44,614 nucleotides of DNA, taken from positions 96,408-141,021 of the forward strand of contig PCCK01000012.1 in the NCBI GenBank assembly GCA_002731695.1. The letters run 5' to 3'. The notes beneath the pieces were generated by a model, which saw only the letters and a list, made by a program, of their open reading frames with translations, did not search any database and was not told where the DNA came from. A program made the position numbers and the translations under genes. Shown piece by piece: positions 1-8,386 of this stretch (positions are counted from its first letter, which is position 1; the number at the start of each line of letters is the position of its first letter). Source of the DNA: Porticoccaceae bacterium. Its GTDB lineage: Bacteria > Pseudomonadota > Gammaproteobacteria > Pseudomonadales > Porticoccaceae.

Positions 1-1
1 T

Positions 2-505
2 TTTGCTGGTAGTGACATGGCAAAACCTACAAAAATTGAATATCTAGAACAGGATGCGGTTGGGTACAGGGATATTCTCCAATCACAGAAATCGGTCGCA
101 TACCCTTTCGGATTTGGTTTGCATTACACAGAGTTCGAATTAAGTAATATGAATGTTAAGCAGCGGCCTCATAATGTTCAGGTTTCAATGACGATTACAA
201 ATACGGGGGAATTCTCTGGCGCTGATGTGATACAAGTTTACAGTGTTAATTCTGATAAAGATGACGTTAAGTTCAGAGAATTGAAAGGTTTCAGAAAGAC
301 AGATATTCTCAGCCCTAAACAATCAGCCGATGTCACAGTGACCATTCCATATCGTGAACTTGAAATATTTGACAATGATAATGATTGTGGTTGGATGTTA
401 GAGCAGGGTACTTATCAATTTTTTGCCGCCCAATCGAGTCAACATCTTATGTCTTCACAAATAACTGAGCTAAAGGGAGATCAATCATGTGAAAAAAATG
501 GTTAG
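2..505 (+). CDS. Beta-glucosidase-like GH3 protein, C-terminal fibronectin III-like part (5' truncated by window edge)
   Basis: Frame is open to the window start (FAGSDMAKP...). PFGFGLHYTEFE plus an FnIII-like domain (TNTGEFSGADVIQVY...ELKGFRKTDILSP) are typical of GH3 C-termini. Confidence 0.85.
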   Translation, partial: FAGSDMAKPTKIEYLEQDAVGYRDILQSQKSVAYPFGFGLHYTEFELSNMNVKQRPHNVQVSMTITNTGEFSGADVIQVYSVNSDKDDVKFRELKGFRKTDILSPKQSADVTVTIPYRELEIFDNDNDCGWMLEQGTYQFFAAQSSQHLMSSQITELKGDQSCEKNG

Positions 506-572
506 AAGTCTCGTCGATCAAATCAATTCTATTGAGGATTTAAGAGAATTCTACCTGACCCGCTTGGTGTTA

Positions 573-953
573 TTATCGATTCATAATCAAAGTAAGAGAC
601 GTGATTGCGGTTGAGAAAGTGTCAGCAAAAAATAACAAGCATGTAAAGCAGTACAGAATTGCGAGGGTGACCAACAATCCTGACACAAGCCATTTGGCGG
701 GACTATTTTTGTACTCATTCAGTGGCATTGGCAAAATATTTGAGGCTACTTGAAAGGGAACTCTAATTAAAAATAAACTCAAAAAGAAGCTAATAAAGCA
801 GCACAGTAGCGCTAAAAAATTAGTAATATCGGATACAAAGCCTACACTATTTTGAGGAGACAATATTGTAGTTCTGAGTACTACGCATAGTAGAAATATG
901 ACGAACGCCATAAGTCGATGTCCTTCAATTTGGGTTTTTATTATCTCTCTCAT
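573..953 (-). CDS. Small multi-spanning membrane protein, hypothetical
   Basis: 126 aa ORF with about 3 hydrophobic segments; no family recognised. Confidence 0.5.
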   Translation of the reverse strand: MREIIKTQIEGHRLMAFVIFLLCVVLRTTILSPQNSVGFVSDITNFLALLCCFISFFLSLFLIRVPFQVASNILPMPLNEYKNSPAKWLVSGLLVTLAILYCFTCLLFFADTFSTAITSLTLIMNR

Positions 954-1140
954 ATCATAGATTACGCTTCGTTTAGCTGACCGTATTATTTGCTAGCCTT
1001 TAATCAGCGAACCTACCCAGTTTGTCTAACCGGAGGTATGTTGTAAGATCTAATTTGCTTCAATTGCGCGTTAGAACCACGCAGAAATCTCTAAAGGTCT
1101 ACCGAGCGTATTAATAGGGAGTTTTCAACGATAGGCTTTC

Positions 1141-1272
1141 ATGAAAGCGATAAAGAATAAAAAGTATTTGAATGTGATCAGAAGTGGTGGAAAGGGGTTA
1201 TTGCTTTTTTTTGCCGTGAAAGGCGCAATCTACACCTTTCTATTAGTAGTGGGGTACTTTTATATCAGCTGA
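1141..1272 (+). CDS. Small (43 aa) single-TM protein candidate
   Basis: Manual translation MKAIKNKKYLNVIRSGGKGLLLFFAVKGAIYTFLLVVGYFYIS*; basic N-terminus followed by one TM. Below the ORF-track length cutoff. Confidence 0.45.
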   Translation: MKAIKNKKYLNVIRSGGKGLLLFFAVKGAIYTFLLVVGYFYIS

Positions 1273-1376
1273 TAGATGAAAAAAACAGAATGCGAGTCTG
1301 ACTGATATGCGTCATTGTACGGTAGTAAAAAGTAAATAGAGGAGCACTGCGTGAGATCATAGGAGGTTCTCGCTTC

Positions 1377-1502
1377 ATGAAAAACTTCGATTATCAAGAC
1401 GTTCTTTGGTGGGACGTTGCCCATAATAATTCGGGGTCGCTTCTAGTTTTAGGGTTACTCATTCTCGGCGTTGCGGCGATGCTACTCGTTAACAGAAAAT
1501 GA
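1377..1502 (+). CDS. Small (41 aa) single-TM protein candidate
   Basis: Manual translation MKNFDYQDVLWWDVAHNNSGSLLVLGLLILGVAAMLLVNRK*; preceded by a strong SD (aggaggt, ~10 nt upstream). Confidence 0.5.
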   Translation: MKNFDYQDVLWWDVAHNNSGSLLVLGLLILGVAAMLLVNRK

Positions 1503-1504
1503 AA

Positions 1505-2110
1505 TTAGTGCAGACGTGGCTCGTTCAGGCGCCTGAATTTCCTGTATTTCCACGGCGGGATATTCCTGGTAAGTGACCAAATACCGAGACCTTTGATTTG
1601 CGCCTGTTGCAATGCCCTCCAGTATAGCGGCTCTTGATTATACTTTTTGTTTACCCATGCTAATCCGTTAGCGGTCAATTCCAAACAGACATTTCGGTCA
1701 ACAATATATAGAGTCGCTAACGATTTCTCGAAGTGATCTTTGCAGTGATGGAACACTGCCTTCACCTCTCTCTCGATCAATAATCTCTCCAGAGCCAATA
1801 CTGCCGCTCTGCCACCTCTTTGGGTGTATTCTGGCGTTTCGATATGATTCAACCTTAATTCAAAACAAGCCTTTTTAGTTGATTCTATTTTTTCTGCTAA
1901 AAACTCCCTAGGGATCTCGGCTAACACAGAGTTTCCACCAATCACTTTTAGAACTTTAATATTTAAAGCGTGTTTTGGTGGTGTTTCATGACAGTGCACC
2001 CACGATTTGTTGATAAGATAGCTCTCAGTGTCATCCTTTTTATAAGTGCCTAGAAGCCTTGCAATTATGAGAAATACTACAAGAATAAGAAGAAACCAAT
2101 CCATAATCAT
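1505..2110 (-). CDS. Staphylococcal nuclease-like (SNase/thermonuclease) domain protein with N-terminal TM
   Basis: RLNHIETPE...LATLYIVDRNVCLELTANGLAWVNKKY...GLGIWSL...PPWKYRK matches the SNase-fold pattern. Confidence 0.75.
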   Translation of the reverse strand: MIMDWFLLILVVFLIIARLLGTYKKDDTESYLINKSWVHCHETPPKHALNIKVLKVIGGNSVLAEIPREFLAEKIESTKKACFELRLNHIETPEYTQRGGRAAVLALERLLIEREVKAVFHHCKDHFEKSLATLYIVDRNVCLELTANGLAWVNKKYNQEPLYWRALQQAQIKGLGIWSLTRNIPPWKYRKFRRLNEPRLH

Positions 2111-2163
2111 TCCTTGCTTTAATGGATACCTAGAGACTCACCGATAGATGCTTCCCCCTATGA

Positions 2164-2808
2164 TCACATCCCATTCTTAAAACGTTTGGTTGAAACAACT
2201 TTTGAATCTCGAATCCGCTTGAATGCATTGACGTATTCAATAAGTAAATCAACGCAGAATTCCAATCTTTCCATTAATGAATTTAAATCATCGTTGTCTA
2301 TGGCGCTGTTGTCATTGAGAACTGACTCAACATTTCGTACTATCAAATGCTCTGGTAAGTAACAGATACGACTATTTTTATAGCTACTGGCCCGCAGCTC
2401 ACTAATTGGATAGGCTCCACCAATACCGGATGAAACGGCCGTCAGCAGAGCCGGCTTGTGGGCCAATTCACCCCCACTAAAGTGCAGAAAAAAGTTTTTT
2501 AAAGCGGCTGGAACCATCCCATGCCATTCGGGGCATACAATCACAAATCCGGAAGCGGCTGCAATGTTTTTTTTCAACTCTGCAATATCAACTTTCGATA
2601 TTTGGCCCTGAGTTTCATCCATACCCCAAAGCGGAAGCGTCTGATCTGCTAAGTCAAGGATAGAGGCATTATTCACGGAGCCACGCTCCATTAAGGACGA
2701 CTTGAATACCTTTGAAACTTTTAGGCTCTGTGAGTCGGGCCTATGACTGCCGGAAATTACAATTATTTGTGTCACGAAATCCTCCAGTTCAGATGGGACG
2801 TCTACCAA
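2164..2808 (-). CDS. NADPH-dependent FMN reductase family protein
   Basis: IIVISGSHRPDSQSLKV...FVIVCPEWHGMVPAALKNFFLHFSGGELAHKPALLTAVSSGIGGAYP flavodoxin-like reductase motifs. Confidence 0.85.
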   Translation of the reverse strand: MVDVPSELEDFVTQIIVISGSHRPDSQSLKVSKVFKSSLMERGSVNNASILDLADQTLPLWGMDETQGQISKVDIAELKKNIAAASGFVIVCPEWHGMVPAALKNFFLHFSGGELAHKPALLTAVSSGIGGAYPISELRASSYKNSRICYLPEHLIVRNVESVLNDNSAIDNDDLNSLMERLEFCVDLLIEYVNAFKRIRDSKVVSTKRFKNGM

Positions 2809-3289
2809 ATGTGTATTTAAAATGTTTCTAGTTCTCTAGAACCTAAATCTTTTACGTATCAACGATGGTAAGAGAATACTTTTTATTGAATAAGAGTAGA
2901 AAAAGTTTTTTAGAGTAGTTCTTATGCTTATTATCATACTTCATCCGGGTCAAACATAGTCAAAGAATAAATATAAAAGCAAACACTTTTGAGATAACGA
3001 GCAGAAAGTAAGTTCGGGAATCGTTTACACATTTATATGGTGAAGGTGCCTTGCTCTTATTACTCCGCTGAGTCCAAGTTAGTTGAAATAGAGAACGACT
3101 TTTATGATACTCGACTGCTTTTTAAATGTGTAATTCAATTAGTAATGACAACTTGGTGGTGAGTTACTTAGAGTATCGAATTGATGGATGTATTTTTTCG
3201 AGAATTTCTTACCTAGTGAGATCTTAGTAGTGTAACTTGAAAATGTCTTAACTCGTATTGTTGTAGTTTCGAACAAAAATTTACGATAA

Positions 3290-3307
3290 TATACCCCCAT
3301 GGGTATA
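3290..3307. promoter_or_regulatory. Perfect inverted repeat TATACCC-CCAT-GGGTATA overlapping a start codon; candidate CsoR/FrmR-like metalloregulator operator
   Basis: 7-bp perfect arms with 4-nt spacer; putative -10 GATAAT (3285-3290) and -35 TTGTAG (3261-3266) with an 18-nt gap lie just upstream. Confidence 0.5.
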
Positions 3308-3901
3308 CGAATATTAGCCTTCATTTTTTTTATTCAATCTGTAAATCTGGATGCGAGACCTATATCTTATCCAAGTGGATCAACTCTCATGGCATTTTCT
3401 AATCAATTGAAGGAATCTATCTATTACCACTATTCCCCCTCTTACAGATATTCTGTTGGAGTCGAAAGTCTAAAAGACAAAATTCACAAAATAAACTATT
3501 CTTATCTAAGGTTTACGTACCTGTTGAATCGCACAAATACCACTAATTCTCAGCTTAATATTTATTTCCAATCGGGGATCAGGTTTGACAACTTTGACGA
3601 TAGTTTCTTTGGGTTACGCGGAGATTGGGAGACAAGAAGGTGGTACATGGATTTTAACTATAAAGAACAAGAGACGAATAATCTCAGTTATACCGATCAA
3701 TATTATCAAATCGGTCTTGCTCCCTACCTCGGTGAGTATGGTGACTTACATACATGGGTAATGCTCAAAGCAAGAAGAAATTCTCGCAATGAAACGTGGT
3801 CAGTTTACCCTGTGATAAAATTTTTCAAAGGTGATTTGTTGTTCGAGTCTGGATATAGCAAGGATAATCAGTGGGATATACACCTGATGTATCGGTTTTA
3901 A
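3299..3901 (+). CDS. Predicted exported beta-rich (outer-membrane-like) protein linked to metal genes
   Basis: Signal-peptide-like N-terminus; alternating aromatic/polar beta-strand pattern ending LMYRF. Confidence 0.65.
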   Translation: MGIRILAFIFFIQSVNLDARPISYPSGSTLMAFSNQLKESIYYHYSPSYRYSVGVESLKDKIHKINYSYLRFTYLLNRTNTTNSQLNIYFQSGIRFDNFDDSFFGLRGDWETRRWYMDFNYKEQETNNLSYTDQYYQIGLAPYLGEYGDLHTWVMLKARRNSRNETWSVYPVIKFFKGDLLFESGYSKDNQWDIHLMYRF

Positions 3902-3905
3902 GAGG

Positions 3906-4319
3906 GTGAATATGCGGGAAATGCTTCTTTTCTGGCTTTTAGTGATAGCCTCAATTAAGTTGCTTTCTGCTGAAATGGAGGCGGAACATGATCACTTTAA
4001 CCATACACATGAAGAATCGATTGATGGAGATAAATTTGACTTAGACGCAACAAGATTCAATAAATTTATCAACGGGCTCTCTGATGTGAAAGTCGCAGTT
4101 GTCAGCGTCAATGGGATGGTCTGCGATTTCTGCGCCAGAGGTATCGAAAAAACATTTAAGAGAAATGCTGAGGTACGAAAAGTTGATGTTGACCTAGGCA
4201 GAGGGAAAGTCTTAATTGCTTTTTCGCAAGCTACACGCATAGACTTTGAATATATTAGTAGGAAAATTTTGGAAAATGGACAGACAGCTACTAAGCTAGC
4301 TGTATTGGAAATCCGATAA
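3906..4319 (+). CDS. Exported heavy-metal-associated (HMA/MerP-like) domain protein with His-rich N-terminal segment
   Basis: AEHDHFNHTHEE followed by VAVVSVNGMVCDFCARGIEKTF (GMxCxxC) and a betaalpha-like HMA region. Confidence 0.85.
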   Translation: MNMREMLLFWLLVIASIKLLSAEMEAEHDHFNHTHEESIDGDKFDLDATRFNKFINGLSDVKVAVVSVNGMVCDFCARGIEKTFKRNAEVRKVDVDLGRGKVLIAFSQATRIDFEYISRKILENGQTATKLAVLEIR

Positions 4320-4324
4320 TTATT

Positions 4325-4702
4325 ATGCCTAAGTTCGACATATCCTTGAGTTTCTTGTCACTCTTTGCAGCCTCTTCGACCTTGATATGTTGTGCGATGC
4401 CCGCGCTATTCGTTGCTTTGGGCGCGGGGGCGTCTGTTGCAACTTTGGTGGCTACTTTTCCACTTTTAGTATCGTTGTCAAAGTTTAAGATTTATATTTC
4501 AGTCTCAACTTTTATAATGTTAATAATTGCGGGATATTTTAATTACGTAAGCTTTTATTCGCCATGTCCCCTAGACCCTGGGTTAGGAAAAATTTGCTTA
4601 CGATTGAGGAAACGATCTCGGTATATTTATTACTTCTCATGGTTTATTTTCATTTGTGCGACCATTTTCACTTATCTAATTCCGACTTTGTATTTATATT
4701 AG
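4325..4702 (+). CDS. MerT-like small metal transporter
   Basis: SSTLICCAMPALFVALGAGASVATLV...FYSPCPLDPGLGKIC resembles MerT paired-Cys TM1 and the CPxDP...C loop. Confidence 0.75.
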   Translation: MPKFDISLSFLSLFAASSTLICCAMPALFVALGAGASVATLVATFPLLVSLSKFKIYISVSTFIMLIIAGYFNYVSFYSPCPLDPGLGKICLRLRKRSRYIYYFSWFIFICATIFTYLIPTLYLY

Positions 4703-5027
4703 TAACGAATTCCGCTCAACATGCTGCGACAAACGAGCTTCCCACACAAAAATTGATAAGGTTAGGAGACTTTGATTTATGAGTCCATCAAGTATCCGTG
4801 GTTATAAAAAAGTATTTCTTACTGACCTTATTTTATTTTTTAAGAAAGTACGTATTTGTATTCTTTGAGTGTTTAAGGATCAGCTTGGTAATAAAATAAA
4901 TGACCCTTATTATTTTTCGCTTAATAATTTATTGTTTTTGTGACTATTCAGCAGTATCTTTTTCCCATGGTATAAGATTTAGGTTTACTAGCTAGTTTAC
5001 TATTCGTTGTTTCTGGGAGATTGAATC

Positions 5028-5312
5028 ATGCAAGATTATCTGGTTGTCCACACCTTCAAATCGAAGGAACTAAGGCAAAAACACTTCACGGCAGTCGGAG
5101 AAATGTCACAACACGAAATTGCCGCTGGAATGAAGAATGAAAACGCCAGTTTGCAGATGAATTGGAACAATGGTGAAAATGATATGGCAATGTTTTGCTG
5201 GTGGAAGGCGAAGTCCCCGGATGCCATATTGGAAACGCTAGGAGATATGTCTGATTCTTTTGACAATGACATTAGAGAGATGCCCAACATCATGGACATG
5301 TCCGATCGATGA
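5028..5312 (+). CDS. Hypothetical 94-aa soluble protein
   Basis: Complete ORF with upstream gggaga SD-like sequence; no family recognised. Confidence 0.55.
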   Translation: MQDYLVVHTFKSKELRQKHFTAVGEMSQHEIAAGMKNENASLQMNWNNGENDMAMFCWWKAKSPDAILETLGDMSDSFDNDIREMPNIMDMSDR

Positions 5313-5326
5313 CAAATCGTCAGAGA

Positions 5327-5345
5327 AAGTTCTCGACGAGAACTT
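5327..5345. repeat. 19-bp palindrome AAGTTCTCG-A-CGAGAACTT
   Basis: Perfect 9-bp arms around a single central nucleotide, 14 nt after the stop of the 5028-5312 ORF. Confidence 0.7.
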
Positions 5346-5827
5346 GAATCTAAGGTCTTTCGTGGAAATTCCCTCGAGACCAACTTTGCTTAGGTCTATT
5401 GGTTTCTTTGGGTGAGTTCGAATCTAGTCGAGTGCCTCTCCATTAGTGGGGTGAGAATGCGTTTTAATTTTGGTGATAGGTTCATAACTCGCTCTCTCCA
5501 GAATCATAGATGTTAACGTGATATTTTGTCGACTACTATATAATTATCAGATGACCTTTGTTTTTTATGGCTAAACATTTGCAAGATGATACAGTTTGAT
5601 TAATAACGTTATGAATGTCTCTTAACATGTAGTTTATTAAAAATAAACAAAAGTACTCTGATTGCAACGCTGATAAAATTTTGAGCTCATCATGATGACA
5701 TCATACCAAATCACAGCGATGCTATTCTTGTAAGTTTGGGATGTATTGACAATAAGACTTCAATCTCTTACAGGCATATGAATAAGCATTCAAGAGGGAT
5801 TAAAACCAAAGTGAAGGTCTTACTGCT

Positions 5828-6046
5828 TTGATTGATCATCGTGAAAGAAAACATAAAAAACATAGGTTTTTTGATGTAGTAAGGACCATTGTATTTGCTG
5901 CATTAGGCGTCAATTCAAACAAAAACCGTGAATATGACTTTCGGAATGCAAATCCGCTTCATCTCATTATTGGAGGCGTCATCTTTATGCTTTGTTTCAT
6001 AACAACTATTGCTCTAATAGTGAGTATTGTTCTAAGCAGATCTTAA
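5828..6046 (+). CDS. DUF2970-like small membrane protein
   Basis: FFDVVRTIVFAALGVNSNKNREYDFRNANPLHLIIGGVIFMLCFI matches the remembered DUF2970 pattern. Confidence 0.7.
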   Translation: MIDHRERKHKKHRFFDVVRTIVFAALGVNSNKNREYDFRNANPLHLIIGGVIFMLCFITTIALIVSIVLSRS

Positions 6047-6150
6047 TAGCATATTCAGAAATCTGACTCCTTTTTAACCCACAGCTACTAAAACTTACAA
6101 GTAAAAATTGTACTGTTAAATCATGATTACTACTAACAATAAGACACGTC

Positions 6151-6369
6151 ATGTTCACTGAAGATCTTAAAGTAATTGGAGACAATATGAAACATACTAG
6201 CGTGGTAGAACTTATTGCGGTTTCTCCGAATAATCAACTGTGGAAGTGTAGTTGTTGTTATCAAACACACCTTATGATTGGTAAGGTGTCTTTGAGAATG
6301 ACCTGCGCAGAGGTCGAGGAATTAACGATAATGTTAAGTGAGGTGATTGATAGACCTTTTTTTCATTAG
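6151..6369 (+). CDS. Small protein with C-x2-C type segment, hypothetical
   Basis: KCSCCYQTHLMIGKVSLRMTCAEVEELTIML; possible true start at an internal Met (MKHTSVV). Confidence 0.5.
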   Translation: MFTEDLKVIGDNMKHTSVVELIAVSPNNQLWKCSCCYQTHLMIGKVSLRMTCAEVEELTIMLSEVIDRPFFH

Positions 6370-6649
6370 GTAGATGATCTCAAGGGATCGAACGTTGTTA
6401 ACTAAGCACGAGTTATATGGTTATCTGTTGGATACTTTTGTTGACGGCACTATGGATAAACTTAAAATCATTGACCCTATTACAGGAAAAGGCTTATGGG
6501 GGACTGATTACACTTTCCTTCACATAAATCTAACAGATTTTACACCCTTCAGTATAACCATACTATACTTATTCTGTTTATCTAAAAAATCAGTATCTTT
6601 TTTTCATATAGTTTCTCTATCAAATTAACGGTCTTGAAGGAGAAACAGC

Positions 6650-7093
6650 ATGATGAATACTCGTAATAAATATTTAACCTCTTTATCTTTATCACTCGCA
6701 CTATTACTAGCTCCAATATCAGGGTATTCAAATCATGATAACAACAGTATTGATTGCTCCTGGATTACATTAAACCTTGATTGCACCAGACACGAAGATG
6801 AAAAATCTAAAGAAGCAGGTCAAAAAGTTGTAGCAGTCCTTGTTGGAGCTGCGTTGATTAAGTTAGCATATGACCGTATCTTTGGCTTGGAGGAAGAAGA
6901 AATGTCTCTGAAACTTCAGGAATATTCATCCGGTAAGGGATGGAGATTGAATGAAACAGAGTCACCAATAAGAGTATCTTTGTTACCTAAAAAGAACGAT
7001 TACGCTAATCCATATCAAGAAAACAATACTAACATGTCTTATAATTTCGGGAAAAAAGAGCGGATGCTCTTGTCTGTTCAATATGATTTTTGA
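6650..7093 (+). CDS. Hypothetical exported protein
   Basis: SD-like aaggagaaa before the start; signal peptide LTSLSLSLALLLAPISGYS; Cys pair; aromatic C-terminus SVQYDF. Confidence 0.6.
   Translation: MMNTRNKYLTSLSLSLALLLAPISGYSNHDNNSIDCSWITLNLDCTRHEDEKSKEAGQKVVAVLVGAALIKLAYDRIFGLEEEEMSLKLQEYSSGKGWRLNETESPIRVSLLPKKNDYANPYQENNTNMSYNFGKKERMLLSVQYDF
7058..7089. other. No separate feature claimed; 3' coding end of the 6650-7093 ORF precedes the hairpin at 7158-7189
   Basis: Context marker only; coordinates read from the ORF track. Confidence 0.1.
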
Positions 7094-7157
7094 TATTACT
7101 GACGCTGGTTGTATAGGTATGAGTATAAAAAGCTCTTAGCATAGATTCTATGATATG

Positions 7158-7189
7158 GGGAGATTGTAAGTTGCTTGTAGTAATCTCCC
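7158..7189. repeat. Inverted repeat/hairpin GGGAGATT ... AATCTCCC
   Basis: 8-bp perfect arms (7158-7165 / 7182-7189) with a 16-nt spacer, 65 nt after the 147-aa ORF; no immediate poly-T. Confidence 0.6.
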
Positions 7190-7856
7190 AAGCCTACCCT
7201 GTACTCTTTCATTAATAAGAAAATGAAGGTATTTGACACAATTTATAATATCCACCAACCTATAACCAATACTAACCAGTAGAGATCATCTTGCGTGAAA
7301 CATAATTTTATGTTTTTCTGGTTCTATTTCTATGATCTTTTCTATTAGAAATAATTTGATTTCAGTTATGAATGAAATTGGACTAAAGGTACCTTCAAAA
7401 CATGAGACCAAACAATCCCTAAAAATTGCATTAGTAGCCGATTTCCATATAGTAAATGATTCAAGTGCTTTAAAGGACGCCAAAGCGCTTTTAAAAAGTT
7501 GGGAATTATATAAAAGCTTACGACTGATTTTCAGTGAAAACAGCCCAAGGTTATGAGAGCGCCACGAGTAATCTTGATATAATAAAAAAACATAATTACC
7601 GAAGAATAAATAGCCAATGGACAAGCACTAGCTACCAAATGCTGGGAATCTCACTTTCAAGATTGTGATTAATATCTCCTTTACAGCCTCACTAGCCTGA
7701 AACGTCCAACCACACCTATACATGCCTGAAAAGAGGTATGGCCGCCTATATGGGTAATATTTCTTACAGGAATCCTTACAGGAATTCGGCACTTTTATAG
7801 AAAAATCGATATTAACTAAACCAAAAACAATGGCTTACATACTACTTTCTTATTGA

Positions 7857-7932
7857 TGGTGCCCAGGGGCGGAATCGAACCACCGACACGAGGATTTTCA
7901 GTCCACTGCTCTACCGACTGAGCTACCTGGGC
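7857..7932 (-). tRNA. tRNA-Phe (GAA), CCA encoded
   Basis: Reverse complement GCCCAGGTAGCTCAGTCGGTAGAGCAGTGGACTGAAAATCCTCGTGTCGGTGGTTCGATTCCGCCCCTGGGCACCA folds as a cloverleaf; anticodon GAA. Confidence 0.97.
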
Positions 7933-8054
7933 GTTGTATTATTGCTCATTTACCAAATTTTTATTTTTGCAGCGAGAACAGGTTCTGATGTTTATATTTG
8001 GCTTGCCACAAAAGCGTCGTGTATTAAAACTTCTGACCTGATTTTCGTCAAGGA

Positions 8055-8327
8055 TTATTGACTCTCAGGAACATAACCTTCAACGCTGTCGTAATTTTCA
8101 CCAGAGAGAAATTTCAGCCGTTGCTCAGCTAGATAGTTGCGAGCGCTATGGTCTATCATGTTGAGCCTTTTTTCATTAATTAGAGTTGTCTGGTGCGCAA
8201 TCCAATCGTCCCAAGCTTTTTGTGAGACCTCTTCAAATATTAATTGTCCTTGGGGCCCTGGAAATGGCGGTTTTAATAGCCCCGCAAGTTCTTGTTTATA
8301 TTTTCTGCAAAAGACTTTTCTTGCCAT
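8055..8327 (-). CDS. yggX: Probable Fe(2+)-trafficking protein YggX
   Basis: MARKVFCRKYKQELAGLLKPPFPGPQGQLIFEEVSQKAWDDWIAHQTTLINEKRLNM is highly characteristic. Confidence 0.97.
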   Translation of the reverse strand: MARKVFCRKYKQELAGLLKPPFPGPQGQLIFEEVSQKAWDDWIAHQTTLINEKRLNMIDHSARNYLAEQRLKFLSGENYDSVEGYVPESQ

Positions 8328-8386
8328 AATTTATTTCTCTCTCAGTAACATCTCAATGTCCTAAATATTGAGTACATCATCGCATA

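Noticed and set aside
3139-3324. 61-aa minus-strand ORF
   Set aside because: No recognisable domain or SD; it overlaps the start and promoter-like region of the clear metal operon.
6374-6628. 84-aa ORF as a real protein
   Set aside because: C-terminal half looks like low-complexity AT-rich translation; overlaps the putative upstream region of the 6650 ORF; no domain.
7286-7624. Overlapping ORFs on both strands (7286-7624 minus, 7332-7556 plus)
   Set aside because: Neither has a clear SD or domain; cannot decide which, if any, is coding.
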